Below, one piece after another: positions 37,885 to 50,226 of a stretch of DNA of 64,000 nucleotides. This stretch comes from Puffinus mauretanicus. Taxonomy: Eukaryota > Chordata > Aves > Procellariiformes > Procellariidae. The translations under genes were made by a program, and so were the position numbers. The notes under the pieces are model-generated. The model saw nothing but the letters and a program-made list of their open reading frames with translations, ran no database searches and was not told the origin of the DNA. Each line of letters starts with the position of its first letter. The stretch's first letter is position 1. Where the stretch lies: positions 603,324 through 667,323 of the forward strand of contig JAJKFH010003701.1 of assembly GCA_023333565.1 (NCBI GenBank), in the 5' to 3' direction.

Positions 37885-40800
37885 AACCAAATCGATCATA
37901 CTTTCTCCTGAAAAAACCACTGGGGGGGCAGAACATCTTTTTTTGAACTGCCTGAACTGAAAGTCTACATTGCTTTTTTTTTGTTTTCTGGCACGGTTGG
38001 TCAAGCTTATCAACTGTTTTGTCACATCCAGACAGCGTCTTACAACGACAAAAGGTATCCCTGACACTGGAAGAGGAGGCTGGCAGCTCTAGGCTGGATC
38101 ACTCACTACCTCAGCAATTATACTGATATGTTAAGCTGTGATGAACAAAAGTGGAAGCTGTACTCAGCCTCTTGCTGCTAGGCCAGAAACCTCACAAACA
38201 CACAGCAGAATAGAAGTGGCTGCTCTCTATCTTAGCCCAGGTTAATTAGATGCTAGTTTCTATTCTGCAAGTTCAATCAAGAGATCTGCCCCAAAATATG
38301 CTTTGTGGTACTACATAGTCCTGGAGAAAACTCCTTACAGGCATAGAAAATTACTGTGATGTCTTAAGAGTTGTGTGAAGCTTGAAAGTAGGGGCAGATT
38401 TATGGTAGTTATAAAACCTTTCCCTGCCATGATTCAAGTAAATTTGGATCTATTTATACTTTGGAGAGGAAAGCAATAACTTCTTAGTGATGTTGCATAG
38501 TACCCACTCCAAAAATAATGGCAGTTGTGGATACGCTTACATTTAGGTTCATTAAAACCTGAAACTTAGAACCAAATGGAGTGGCAGTTACAAGCTCACA
38601 CAAACAGATATAGGGGGGAGAAATTACAAAGAAGCACTAGCATCCTTTGGTGCAACTTTCTTCACTGTTTTTTTTTGTGTGCAGCATCTTCTATACTGCA
38701 AGAAGAAAAAGAACTAATGAAAGGAAAAAGATAAGTATTATAATTCCAACTCACTCTGGACCTCAGCCAGTCCACCATTTTATAGAGAAAATGCTAGTGT
38801 TAGCAGCAGTGATCATCTTAAGATGATGAATAAAGACCAAAAATCTACACTAATTCTGCTGCATCTGAGAACAGCCTCTAGATTGCGTTGCTCACAAGGT
38901 CTGCCTGTGGCATGGGAGGAATGGAGTGAATAGCCAAAAATTACAGTTTCTTTTTTATATTCTTCCATAACGGAGTGGGGTTTAGCGAGACACCTCCAGA
39001 GAACTCCATCTTATGACTCAGTCTCTTGCTTTTTATTTATGTGGTCCCTCATTTAAAAACTATAAATACTTAAACAACAGTTGTGACACTTTTCTCTGGC
39101 ATAGGGCCACAGTTTCAAAGAAGTCCAACAGTCAGTGCAGACTAGGTCCATCAAACCTCCTGGACATGGGCAGAACAGCTCCAAGTCTTGCACCTGGTCC
39201 CACTGGGCATATGACATGGGCCTGTCTGCCGGTGTGCTGAAACACATACAGTGTTGTTTATGGATCCTTAATCTCCAGATTTCCTTCACTGGAGTCTAGC
39301 AGAACTATTTTTTTCTCTTGAATTTGACAGCGAAAGGAACTTAAGCCATAGGCTTAAGTTCATCTGAGATGAGACAAAGCGGTGCTGATGGATAGAATGA
39401 TGACTCATGACTGAAAGGCAAAGCCTATGTCTGTGCCCTCTGCTGACAGAATCTATCACCCATTGATAAAAAGGTCCAAAAGCATGTCTTCTATTTGTCT
39501 TCTTATCTTCTTGGCTAAAAGAAGACAGGAATGCTTTCTTCCAGCTTCCCCCAGGCAGCACAACACATCTTTGCCTCCCAGAGGCAGACCTCACAAGAGA
39601 TACACAGTTTAGCTACAAACAGATTCATTGTAAAGGTCACCAAGAAGTTTTTGCTAGTGAAAAATACAGCTGTCTGCTTTATGAACAAAATCACGAAATG
39701 AGACCCTAATACACCTGTGCTTTGCACTGTCTGCTAGTAATTAGTCTGCTGGCTGCTAGACCAAGAGGTAGCTGCTTCAGGATGCCAAACAGCCTTGAAT
39801 CCAGCTGCCTCAGCTCTGTCTAGACATCATTCTCTATGTGGGTTCTGGCCCCCGGTTATTTGAGGTGAAAAGAAGGGGGGTATCTGATTCTCATCTGTGC
39901 TGTATGAACAGCCATCTGTATAAGTCAGGATGGGGGTATATGCACTCCCATCATACCCCAAGATGGGGCCCAAACGTAACTGGAAGTCTGGTATTACATG
40001 TGCATCCACATCTTTTCTCGAAGATACCACACCTGATAACCTACATTCAATTACGTGAAATCAGTCTAAGGCCAGAAGAATAGACATATCTTCAAGCTTT
40101 ATTAATCTCTCCCCTCCTACCCTTCTGTTTAGCTGTACCACATCTGCCACAAACCAGAGAATCCAGCCCAGAATTTTCTCCATAGCTAATTCTTGCTTCC
40201 AGTCAGAGACTCTCTGCAGTGTCTGTAGAGACCTCAGCCCCAAATTCTTAAGGTGCCACCAATTTTAATGAGAATTAAATTATTTTATGAACATGGATAT
40301 AGAAAATTATTAGTAAAAATCATTTACATACAATTGTGCAGCATTGCTTAGCTGGAGAAAACAGTGCCTATATATTGCAGGCAGAATGAACAGAACAAGC
40401 CCTTAAAAAAAACTACAAAAGTAAAGGAAAGGACTGATCAAGGCTAATCTAAGCTTCAAACTACAGAATACCAACGTCACAATGCATTGGAAGTTAATGC
40501 ACCACCACTGTGCAATAAATCTAAAGATGTTCAGGTGAGGGACTCTGTCCTACACATTGTGTTTGAAAGAGAGAGAGTTGTTGCAACACATTCTCAGAAA
40601 GGAGTGCTTCTGAAGAACCTATGAAAGTAGAAATTACTAAAGTGTAAAAAGGCCATTAGCAAAAGGCTAACTCTTAGCTGTCTGGCTATCAGTATGAGAT
40701 CTGTAACTTAGATCAGAAACTGCGGAGCCAGGATAGTTACTGTTGGATTAGTACAGATGGTTAATGAATTCCAAAATGCTACAATAATGTATTGTTTTTC

Positions 40801-41100
40801 TGGCTATTAGTCTGGATTTTAATTAGTTTGTGCTAATGAATACATTTGTACATGTCCATTTTTTATTGGCAGCTTTTAGAGGAGCTGGTAAATTGGTCAC
40901 CGTGGAGTGCCAGTGTTTCACTAAAACCTAACAAATAATTAATGCTTTCCCCACCTAGAGTCAACCAGCAGTCTCAGGGGTTTTTACGTATAAATTAGAA
41001 TGAAAGATGAGATACTCAGAATATAGTTAGAGTATTCATTCATCAACCGCGATTAAATAATGTTACTGTGAGACCCTAGAGAAGCGTTGAGCGCTGAGTT

Positions 41101-41133
41101 CCCACAATATCTCTGGACTACCCACAATATCTC
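41101..41133. repeat. Short duplication, 20-bp period
   Basis: CCCACAATATCTC occurs at 41101-41113 and again at 41121-41133. It is a small local duplication in PCP4 intron 2 with no further copies seen. Confidence 0.8.
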
Positions 41134-43801
41134 CCAGGAGCTGCCAGAGCACCCTGCCCTGTTTTCCACCCTGACTTTTGAAATGCCTTTTCCATATCCG
41201 ATGCTATCCAACTTTCTTCTTTTCTTGAGAATTCCTCCTTGGAAAATACATATTTTTTTCTCAGTCCTTCCTATTCGTAACCCACTGTGGTCTGGGGAAA
41301 AAAATGAACCAATACCAAGTGTGCTTGACCAAAGCAAAGGCTTTCATTAGATCCAGTATCCTAGCTAACAAAGACCTCAAGCCAGGAAATATTTGGATGT
41401 TTTCACATCCAGATTTCCACAGAGAAAACGGCTGGAAGAACTGACATGAGGTGGCCAGGATCAGCCAGATCTGAATAAGGATGGAGTTGCTTGAGATAGG
41501 ATTAAGGAGAAATTGAATGCCCAGGTCCAAACCCGACATTCCAAAAAACCCTGTTGAGCATCCACTTAACTCCACAGGCTCTATAGGACTTTTATTTTAG
41601 TATTACCCACAAATTCCTCAGCTTTGATAGAGTTGAGCAAATCAGAAGCCGTTTTATACCTAAATCAAATTACGATCTATAAACACCAGGCTCTCTAGCA
41701 AACCCCATTCTGATTAAGTATTCATGTCACAAAAGAGCATGTTTCTCTCTGTTGACAATAAATGTAGCTTTAGGTCTCTCACACACATGTACACCAATAC
41801 AGCCAGGCAAGAGGAATGTCACCCCTAACCTATAGAGAGGGACAGAGTTTATGATCATTAATTCTAACAGCTCTTGTTCAGCATAAGAACCCAAGATACA
41901 TGTGGACTGAAGTCCCACTTTGAGACACTCTTCTCTTGCATTGTACAGGCAACCTAGGCACTTTACATAAAGTCCTGAAATCCACTCTGAGCACCAAGAT
42001 TGAAGGTGCGGTGTTGTGCTGGTTCATGTTGTAGCATCTAATTCCTTTTTGCAGTCTTAACTGCTCTTTATTCTGGTCTCTAGTCCAGCTAAGGACCAAA
42101 TTTTACTCATGTCTGTTACAGTCCCGCTGTTCTAAATTCTGGTGCCTGCTTACACAAGGGAGCCTGATAACACCAAATTACCAGCTAATTTTGGAGCATT
42201 GAGCTAAGTGCATTGAGACAGCTGTGTACTATAAATTAAAATCTTAAAAACCTTCAGAAAAAAATGATTAATCATTTACCGAATTACTAATAGACAAGGA
42301 ACTCTTAAGTGGAAAAGCATTTTCATTTCATTTACAAAACCAAGTCTTCTGGAAAAGAAAAATAACAGAACAAAACAAGTCTATTGTATGAAGTAAGGCA
42401 GATAGTGTGTACAGTCAAAAAGAAAAGCGATGTTTCTGCAACAGTAAATCCTGGTAACCACTGTTGTGCATTGATTGTGTTCCTCTTTCATTTTTCACTT
42501 CCACTAAATTAAAAAACATGCTGCTGAGCTACATCCACCTCTCGTAGCCTTTTAGTCATCTGTTGTTAGAGTCTAGGAACATGTAGGGATAGATCTGCAA
42601 CTTGTGCAAGTCAGTCCAGCTCCATGGACTTCCAATATCAATATGCTAGCTTACATATGCCATTGACTCTAGTCCTGATAGAGCCCCAAACCATCCTTGA
42701 TGATGTAGGGACAGATTCATTTCAGAGGTAACATTATTGGTTTTACTAGGGACTGGCTTGACCCCGGTCCTTCATTTGGGTTCCTACCAGCAGCAAAGCA
42801 GAACTAAATGTTCCTCTTCTCAGAGTATTGATGACAGCATGGTTTCAAATGAGTGCACATTTGTGGAAGCAAGCCAGTGCATGTCAGCTACATGCCAGTC
42901 AAGGAAAGAAGTCTCATTCTCCCTGTTGCATAGCCAGCAGCACACTGATAATTACAGATTGATTTCCAAAAGAAATATGGCACTTGTCAGAAGCATAATT
43001 TCAGTTCTGCCTTTCCTCATTAACACCTGATGGGAACTCCAGCATCAGAGGCAAAAAAGGCAAAAACCACCAGCATCACAAAAGCTTTATTATTATTTTT
43101 TTCTTAATTTATAACTGACTGTGTTTTGCCTAATGGCCTAACTTATCTTTACAGACCAGCTTCTCAGAAAGGATCAGGGCTCCTACCACTTTTCAGGTGC
43201 TCAAACACCCACTGAATTAGGCACCTCCTAATTGCCAGGATCCCAATGCTGCAAGAAGCTGGATCCAAGTCACATTGTTGTGGTTGAAAGCACAAAGAAA
43301 CTGAGACACAATCTTACCGAACAGGGAAGTAGTGGCTGTCAGCTAAGGGTGGAAACTAGGAGTCAGAAAGGCCAAACCCACAGTGTAACAGGCCACAATC
43401 AATGCAAATATCAAAAAAAACAAGGACAAACGAGCACGTCAAGATCCTCGTGGGTACCCTGAAGAGGGTACTCTGGGTCTCAGACTTAAACAGTGCTCTT
43501 CCTACCTTTAGTTTTACAGACTCCATTCTTTCAGGCAATTTCACTGCTCCTCCATGTTCTCACTAAACATGGTTTGCCTGACAACACAATAAGCTTTTGT
43601 GGTGCAGGCGGGGGTGCGCGCAATCTAACACAACAGGGCTGTGATCCTCTGTTAACTACTGAAACTAAGTTACAAGTGAGCATAATTCATGATGCTTTCC
43701 TTGGGCTGCTTCTAATCTCAATACTGCAGGAATGCTGCAGCTCTACTAATTTCTACCTCCTGCAAAGGTGCAAAGGAACAGACTGTATGAGTGACCATAT
43801 G

Positions 43802-43817
43802 TAAGTATATATACTTA
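43802..43817. repeat. 16-bp perfect palindrome
   Basis: TAAGTATATATACTTA is its own reverse complement. It sits in a small TA-rich patch of PCP4 intron 2 and is likely low-complexity in origin. Confidence 0.8.
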
Positions 43818-46800
43818 TATACATGTGTTCATTTCTCACATTTTTAGAAATGCAGCTGAATTTGGGTGCACTCTATTCGAGAGTATCACATGTAAGCAGG
43901 CACACAAGTTTCCCAAGTTGTATGCAGGCACTGTGTGCAAAACAAAGATCCCATAAATTAATCAAGTTATTCTCGTAGCAAGCTGGGAAGAAAGAGATGG
44001 ACTGGGGCAAAAATTGTTATTGTTATCTCTATTTTTAAAGACTTGGAAGACACTTAGTTACTATGGTGGTGAGGACCATATAAGTACCTAGACAGATTCA
44101 TTTGTAGCAGGAGCGTTAAGTGTGAGGGTTTTTCCATCTCAAAGGTGCCAGCTAGCTGGGACCTTTTCCTCCAAGGAAAAAAAAAAAAGGGAGAAATATA
44201 TTTTGAAATAATTTCATATTTTTAAGTCCTTAAAAAGTGAGTTTAAAAAACTGAAATCATTCCTCTATGGTTGTGCTGTTCTGCTTTGTTTTTTCCCTAT
44301 GGGACTTCTGCATGTAATTTGCTCTCCTGGTACTCTTTCATCAGATAGGAAACCACTCTTTTCCTCTCCAGTGCAGTCCCAGGGAGGAAAAAAACCCCAA
44401 AACAACATGCAAGAAAAAGCTGTGTAATTAACATTATATATCAACATACACACAGACACCTTTCATGTGCATATGCTATATTCTTTGTGTCAGCAGATGG
44501 ACTTATTTGGTAGTCATGAGAGTAGTTATAAATGATACACAAAATGAAAGCTTGCAGGGAATTCCAAAGACAGGACTTTGGCCAGACTATATGAGCACTA
44601 CTGGCTCTGCTAATTGATGAAACTTCTAATACAATGCTTTTTTTTTTTAAAGATGCTTCTGCCTCAACATTCAAAAATGAAAGCTTCTCATTACCAGATG
44701 AAGTGCAGCAGTAATGCACAGTATCAAACCCGACTTGTTAGGTAACAGAAGAATAAGAACAGTATCTGTTTTCTTACAAGTATTACTTAAGTTTAAATTA
44801 GGTATATTCATTACTTTAAACTCCACCAGAGGATCCTCCCCATGAAACCAGATGGCTACTGCATGTGTACATACACGTGTGGGGGTAGGTGAAGTTTCAG
44901 TACAGAAGGTGTCTACTTTACCCCAAACACACATAAAAATTGTTGCTTTAAAAGTTTTTGTTGCTAGATAAACATCGGACATTTTTGATACAAAAGTTTC
45001 TGTGAGCAATCCTTCATTGTTATCATTGCCCCAAATAAATAAGCACACAGTACTCCTCTGGAGAGGACTTATACTAATCTCTGGCCTCAAGAAATGGAAA
45101 TTCACCTAGGAGAGGAAATGAAGTTCATGTATAATTCCCCACTCTTCCTTTCAGCATCCTCTCTAGGGAAGATCTGTGAACAACCTGAGAGTCTTGTTAT
45201 TAAAGGCTCGCTCTGTCTTCAGCTGAGACATGTTGGCTGCCTGAAGAGATGAACAGACTCCTTGATAAACAGACCAGTCTGGGCAAAAGAAGAGATACAG
45301 GCCAGGAGAAGTCCTGAGACATTTTGGTTTGGTTCTGGGTAAACTTTATGTGTAGCTGTCCCCAAGAAAGTGCCTGAAATGAAACTCAGCAGTGTTTTTG
45401 CCATGCGCAGCTATGCCTTGAGATGGGATTCCTCTAGAACTGTTTACTTTGAATTTTTCTTCTAACCCTCATGTGAAACATTCTCAGCTACAGATCATGG
45501 TGTGAGTTCACACAGGATTTTTACACCTTCCTCTGAGCCTAAGCAATGTGTACATGACCAAACACAACTTATGTAACTATGCTGAGGGTTCAAACATTTT
45601 TGTATTTAGGTTTTGTGAAGGTGTTACGTTATTTGATGGTTGCGTATATGTCTAGGAATGTTGCTGAGACACAGACTTCCCATTTTAAGAGATGGGGGAT
45701 GAGGTACAGCAAATAATTCTCATCTCACTTCCTAAATACCTGCTAGTACCAGCTGGGTTGTATGACATAGGACAGAATTTGTCTCTGGACATAGATTGAA
45801 AGAAGTGGAAGAGAAAGACTGCATTACTGTCTGGGAGATCATATTCCGTGAAGCACCACTTTCAAGGGACAAAAGAATTTTAGCAAAACACCATAGTGAA
45901 AAGGGACAAGAGGGTAAGGTCATTTTCCTCCCAACACTCAACCTAATACCCAGAAAAACTCAGTATTAATTAGTTTCATACAACACTCCCCATTCTAACT
46001 TCTGATTAGTGCTGTGGGGGTGAAATATCAGAGAGAAGCAGTCTGAAAGGGTAGGGGTTTTTTTGGTTTACATTGATTCAGCAGTTCCTTGTAAGACCTA
46101 TTTCATCTTTTGCCACGCAAGCAATGTTTTGTGGGAAAGACAAAGTGCACAAGGCATTGCAATGCTACAGCTCGGTCACTGTCCTTCCCTGTGACTAAAG
46201 AACATGACCTCTAGACCTAGGCAGATACAGCAAACCATGTTCCATGAGATCCTTTGAATATTTATACAAATTAGCCTCATGCGTTGCCTCCCTTTCAAAA
46301 TCTTTTTTCCACAAGTAAGTTTATTTGTAGGGCTGTTCCCAAAAACAGTACATTTTTACACAGTCATTGGAGAATATTAGTGGAAAATTAATTTCGAGTT
46401 CTTAAACAGGTATTTATATTAGACCATACTACAATAATGATCCTGGCCTCTAGCCAGGAATTAAAGCTCTATTAAGCTAAGCACTCTACATAAGTAACTA
46501 TGAAGATGATTATTCACTCTGCCAGACCTAGCAAGATTCTTTATTCCTGAGTGCAATGTGCAGAGTGCAGAAGTTCCCAAATTCCTTGAGCAGATGAAGT
46601 GGGTGAATGGACTGTTGATTACACTGCAAGATGCATATCCCTCCACCAAGAAAGTTTACTAGAGAGATATCTCTATTCCATCATGCATGATTATTTTACA
46701 GTTCTTTACCATTACTGCTAATTTTTCTAGAAGCATTCCAATTTAAGTGAGTTTAGATGACTACATTTTAGATGTAAGAGATAAGAATTTACTTTATTTA

Positions 46801-49800
46801 CTCTACTGTTTCTTTATCCTTAGCATCCCATGGTGTACTGTAAGGAGAGGAGAAAATGCATTTATCGTATTCTGACTACCTCAAAGCAGAAATCATACAC
46901 TGACAAGACAAATGCTTGAGAATGAGTAGAAACTGAAAAGAAGGGCTTCACTTTTTCAGTGCAACTGACCATCTTGCTGTGATTGTGTAGGCCATGACAT
47001 GTAAGTTCATGCAAAACCTATTCATTTTCATTTCACTCAGACCCAGGAAGTTACAGAATTCATCACATGAAAACACGTATTTGGTTATTATAAATATTCA
47101 TATTGCTGAATGATAAATCTGATATTCTGAAAAAATTAACAAATATCAATTAATAATCACATGCCTTACGTACTTTCAGAAGAAAGGGTGAGATCTACTA
47201 ATAGGAAAAAGAGTGATTCTAAATTTGAAGATAGAAATAATTTATTCTGATGCAATTATTTCCCTGCCAGTTGTGCTAGGCTGTAGATTGTACGAGACCA
47301 GCTTGCAAATAGCAAAAAAAATGCAGGATAATGTGAAACAGAATGAGAAGTGACAAGTGTTAACCTACAAAGGAACTTTGTGACATTGCCAAGGTAGTAA
47401 GAATAGTAAGGTAGGAACATCCTGTTTTCATTTAGGATGCATTTGCAAACATGATAAGCCAGATTAATCAAACCAGGTGAGCAAAAAGGAAATGATAGCT
47501 TCTTATCCCACACTGACTCTACTAGACCAAGTCAGATTCATACAGGAGGGGGTTCAGGGGGATAGTACTGCTGTCTTCCCTTTGGATTTTCCACCATATA
47601 GAACAGCATTATGTGATAGAGTTTACACATTAAGTTCATAATGGCATACACAAATAAGTAAGTCTTGGCTTTCAGGTAGACTGAGGTCCTTCAAGACCCA
47701 ATGAGATCATGGCAGCTACAGTGACATGGCTCCTACATAAAAGTTGTTTTTACACAGGTGCTTCTGTATGCATAGTACTACTGCTAATTTTTAGGGTGGT
47801 GTTTCTTTAAAACTAGTCCTTTGACCAGTTTTCACCCAAGAAAACTAGTTTATATAATTTACTCCCAATAATATTTTTGTTCTTCCCGCTCTGACAACAG
47901 AACGAAATTACATAGACTTCCCTGACAGCAGTACAGGATGTTTCGGATGGAAAAGCTACTCAGCATTATACAGTGCCCACTGAAGCTATCAGGAGCTCTT
48001 CCATTGACTTCACTAGCCACTGATGTACCATGAGAGCACATTGTAATGCAATAGTCACTTTTCCTTAGGAAGACATGAATCACCATCTGATTTTGATCAT
48101 AACCTGTAAACGGGCAAACTACAACTTGTTTAAAAAGTCAAAATAGACAAATGTCATTAGGGCTTGACCAGCATCTAGTGAGGTCGTTGAAGGTTAACAG
48201 CAAAATTCTCAGTGTGAGTAAGAGTTACTCCAACACGAGTGATTATTCAGTATTTATAATACTGAATATAATTCTGCTTTATTTTCATGCAAGCATGTGG
48301 ACTGGGGAGATCAGAGGACTCTATTCCATCTCCCCTGCTGCTCCTTTATTTTACTTGGATGACAGTTTTTTTGTTACAATTTCATTACAAAAAATAATTG
48401 GTATCTATTTGTCTAAGATTAACTGTGCATCTGCCTGTTTATATTATACCTAAAACTATGCTACAACTAGAATCATATATATTTGTGAATTAATGATGCA
48501 GCCCTTTCTCACTCAAAATTCCCTTTGAGAAAAAAAGAATTTGCTTTTAAAAAGGCTGCAGGATCAGTAAATCTAAGCTAAACTTGAAAACAGGACAATT
48601 TTATTTGGGAAGAAATTCAAGATAAATGAGCTCAGTTCATAATGTACTCAAACAGTAAAGAGAAAAACATGCTTCCCATGCTGCCCGAATGGCTGACATA
48701 ATTTTGCTTGCTTTCCTTTCCTGTTAACTTGAGAATGCAAATGGCTTTGCTGTCAGGGTACATTTGTTCCCACTAATTCAAGACACTATAACAAGCCAAA
48801 ATATTTATTTCTTTTTCCCACTCTAATTTGTGTTTTATCATATTGGGAACATCAGCTATGGATTTCATTTACTGTAACATTATGCAAACAGCTCTTATGG
48901 GAAAGTCACCTCTCTGTAATAGGAAAACTAAGCATAAAGAAGTCTCTTAATGTTTTACGAGGTGTTGCTTCAAAGGACCCAAAAATTCTGTTCAGATCAA
49001 CACATAAAGGCCAAAATGCATATCCAAAATAACTGCTCAAATATCCCATCTCAGAAAACCCTTGGCTTTTCAGAGAAGAGACTTACATTCTTCCTGCTTT
49101 TCAGCAGATGGGATGGACTACCAGAACATACTCTTTTAATTAGAACTGGATGATCAAACAAGAAGCAAACAGCATATTTATATAGTTCAATCTTCATCCT
49201 GTTCATGAATGTCTACAAACTGATGCTGCCTCATATTCAGCTGGGTATATAATAAAGCTGATCAAAATGTTTTCCTTAGAAAAATGTTTCCGACGGTAAC
49301 TGGATTTTAATCAAGTTGTCATTTGTGTGTAAAGCATTTCTGCCTCCTATAGGAAATAAAATGAGATTTCAACTAAAAAACAATCGCTGTTTTCACTGAA
49401 AATTCAGTTTGACTTTCTTCGAGAAAAAAAAAAATTCAATATTTTCCAATTAGAATTTTTTGTGCCACTTAAGGGGCAGAAAATGGTTCCTGCCAGCACC
49501 TTTGTTAAAGTCTGAAAAAAAACAATGACTCACCCCTTAGAGCAGTGGAGCATGAGTCCAGATTCGCTCACGTAGACTGCCAAAGTTAGGAGCCTATTTG
49601 CCGTATGTTCCTTCCACATGAGCTGCTCCATCCATACCCTATCTCTAGCAACACTCAAATGAGCTCTATGCAAGTGGCTTCTAACTTTGGTATCTTAGTT
49701 ATGGGCCTAAAATTAGGTGAGATGAATCAGACCACAGAAATTATGTTTATGAGCAAGTCCTTTGTAATTAGTTTACTTTTGTTCACCTTTTCCATTCACG

Positions 49801-50135
49801 TAACAGCTGCTCATAATACTTACCTTAGTCTCTTGGTGTCCTTTTTGCACATACCTAACAGTCTTGTTCTAGCCTCATTTGTATCTGCACTGTCTTCTAC
49901 AGAGTCCTTTGGTTTACCATAGTACAAGCTCAGAATCAGGTCTCTACTTTAGTAGAAGATTTGAACATACAAAATATAAAGAAAACAATCCCACTGAAGT
50001 CCTTCCAGTTTTTAAAACACATTCAGAAGATAAGATATGAAATCAAGGCCATCGCTACCTGACATCTATCATTAGAGTAAAAAATATTTTGGCTCAATTT
50101 GACTCAATATTCTCCATCAAGAAATACAATTTACC

Positions 50136-50140
50136 CTTAC
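50136..50140 (-). promoter_or_regulatory. Splice donor of PCP4 exon 2
   Basis: The minus strand reads AATG at the exon end followed by GTAAG, a consensus 5' splice site. It sets the phase 1 boundary inside the Asp21 codon, which is completed by the exon ending at 18884. Confidence 0.9.
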
Positions 50141-50192
50141 CATTCTCACCAGATGTCTTGTCTTTTCCATTTGTAGCTCCGGTTCCTTGTCT
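50141..50192 (-). CDS. PCP4: PCP4 (PEP-19) exon 2: N-terminal disordered segment
   Basis: On the minus strand this 52-nt exon encodes RQGTGATNGKDKTSGEN plus the first base of the next Asp codon, i.e. residues 4-20 of the 62-residue PCP4 protein. It is bounded upstream by a strong acceptor (pyrimidine run then CTAACAG) and downstream by a consensus donor, GTAAGG. It ends in phase 1, matching the last exon at 18757-18884; joining the two gives an uninterrupted PCP4 reading frame. The segment is hydrophilic and expected to be disordered. The family I recall has Ala at position 7 (GAGATN), whereas here the codon is ACC, giving Thr. The first three codons (family Met-Ser-Glu) must come from an exon at higher coordinates. 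An alternative acceptor two bases further in (CAGAG) exists but would break the frame with a Met-Ser-Glu exon 1. Confidence 0.95.
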
Positions 50193-50226
50193 CTGTTAGG
50201 GTGGGGAAAAAAAAAAGTGGTTAGAA
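50193..50226 (-). promoter_or_regulatory. Splice acceptor of PCP4 intron 1 with branch-point candidate
   Basis: On the minus strand a run of ten T and a C-rich stretch precede CTAACAG at the exon edge. TTCTAAC at 50226-50220 matches the vertebrate branch consensus and lies about 27-30 nt from the acceptor, a normal distance. This supports the exon call independently of the protein match. Confidence 0.85.
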
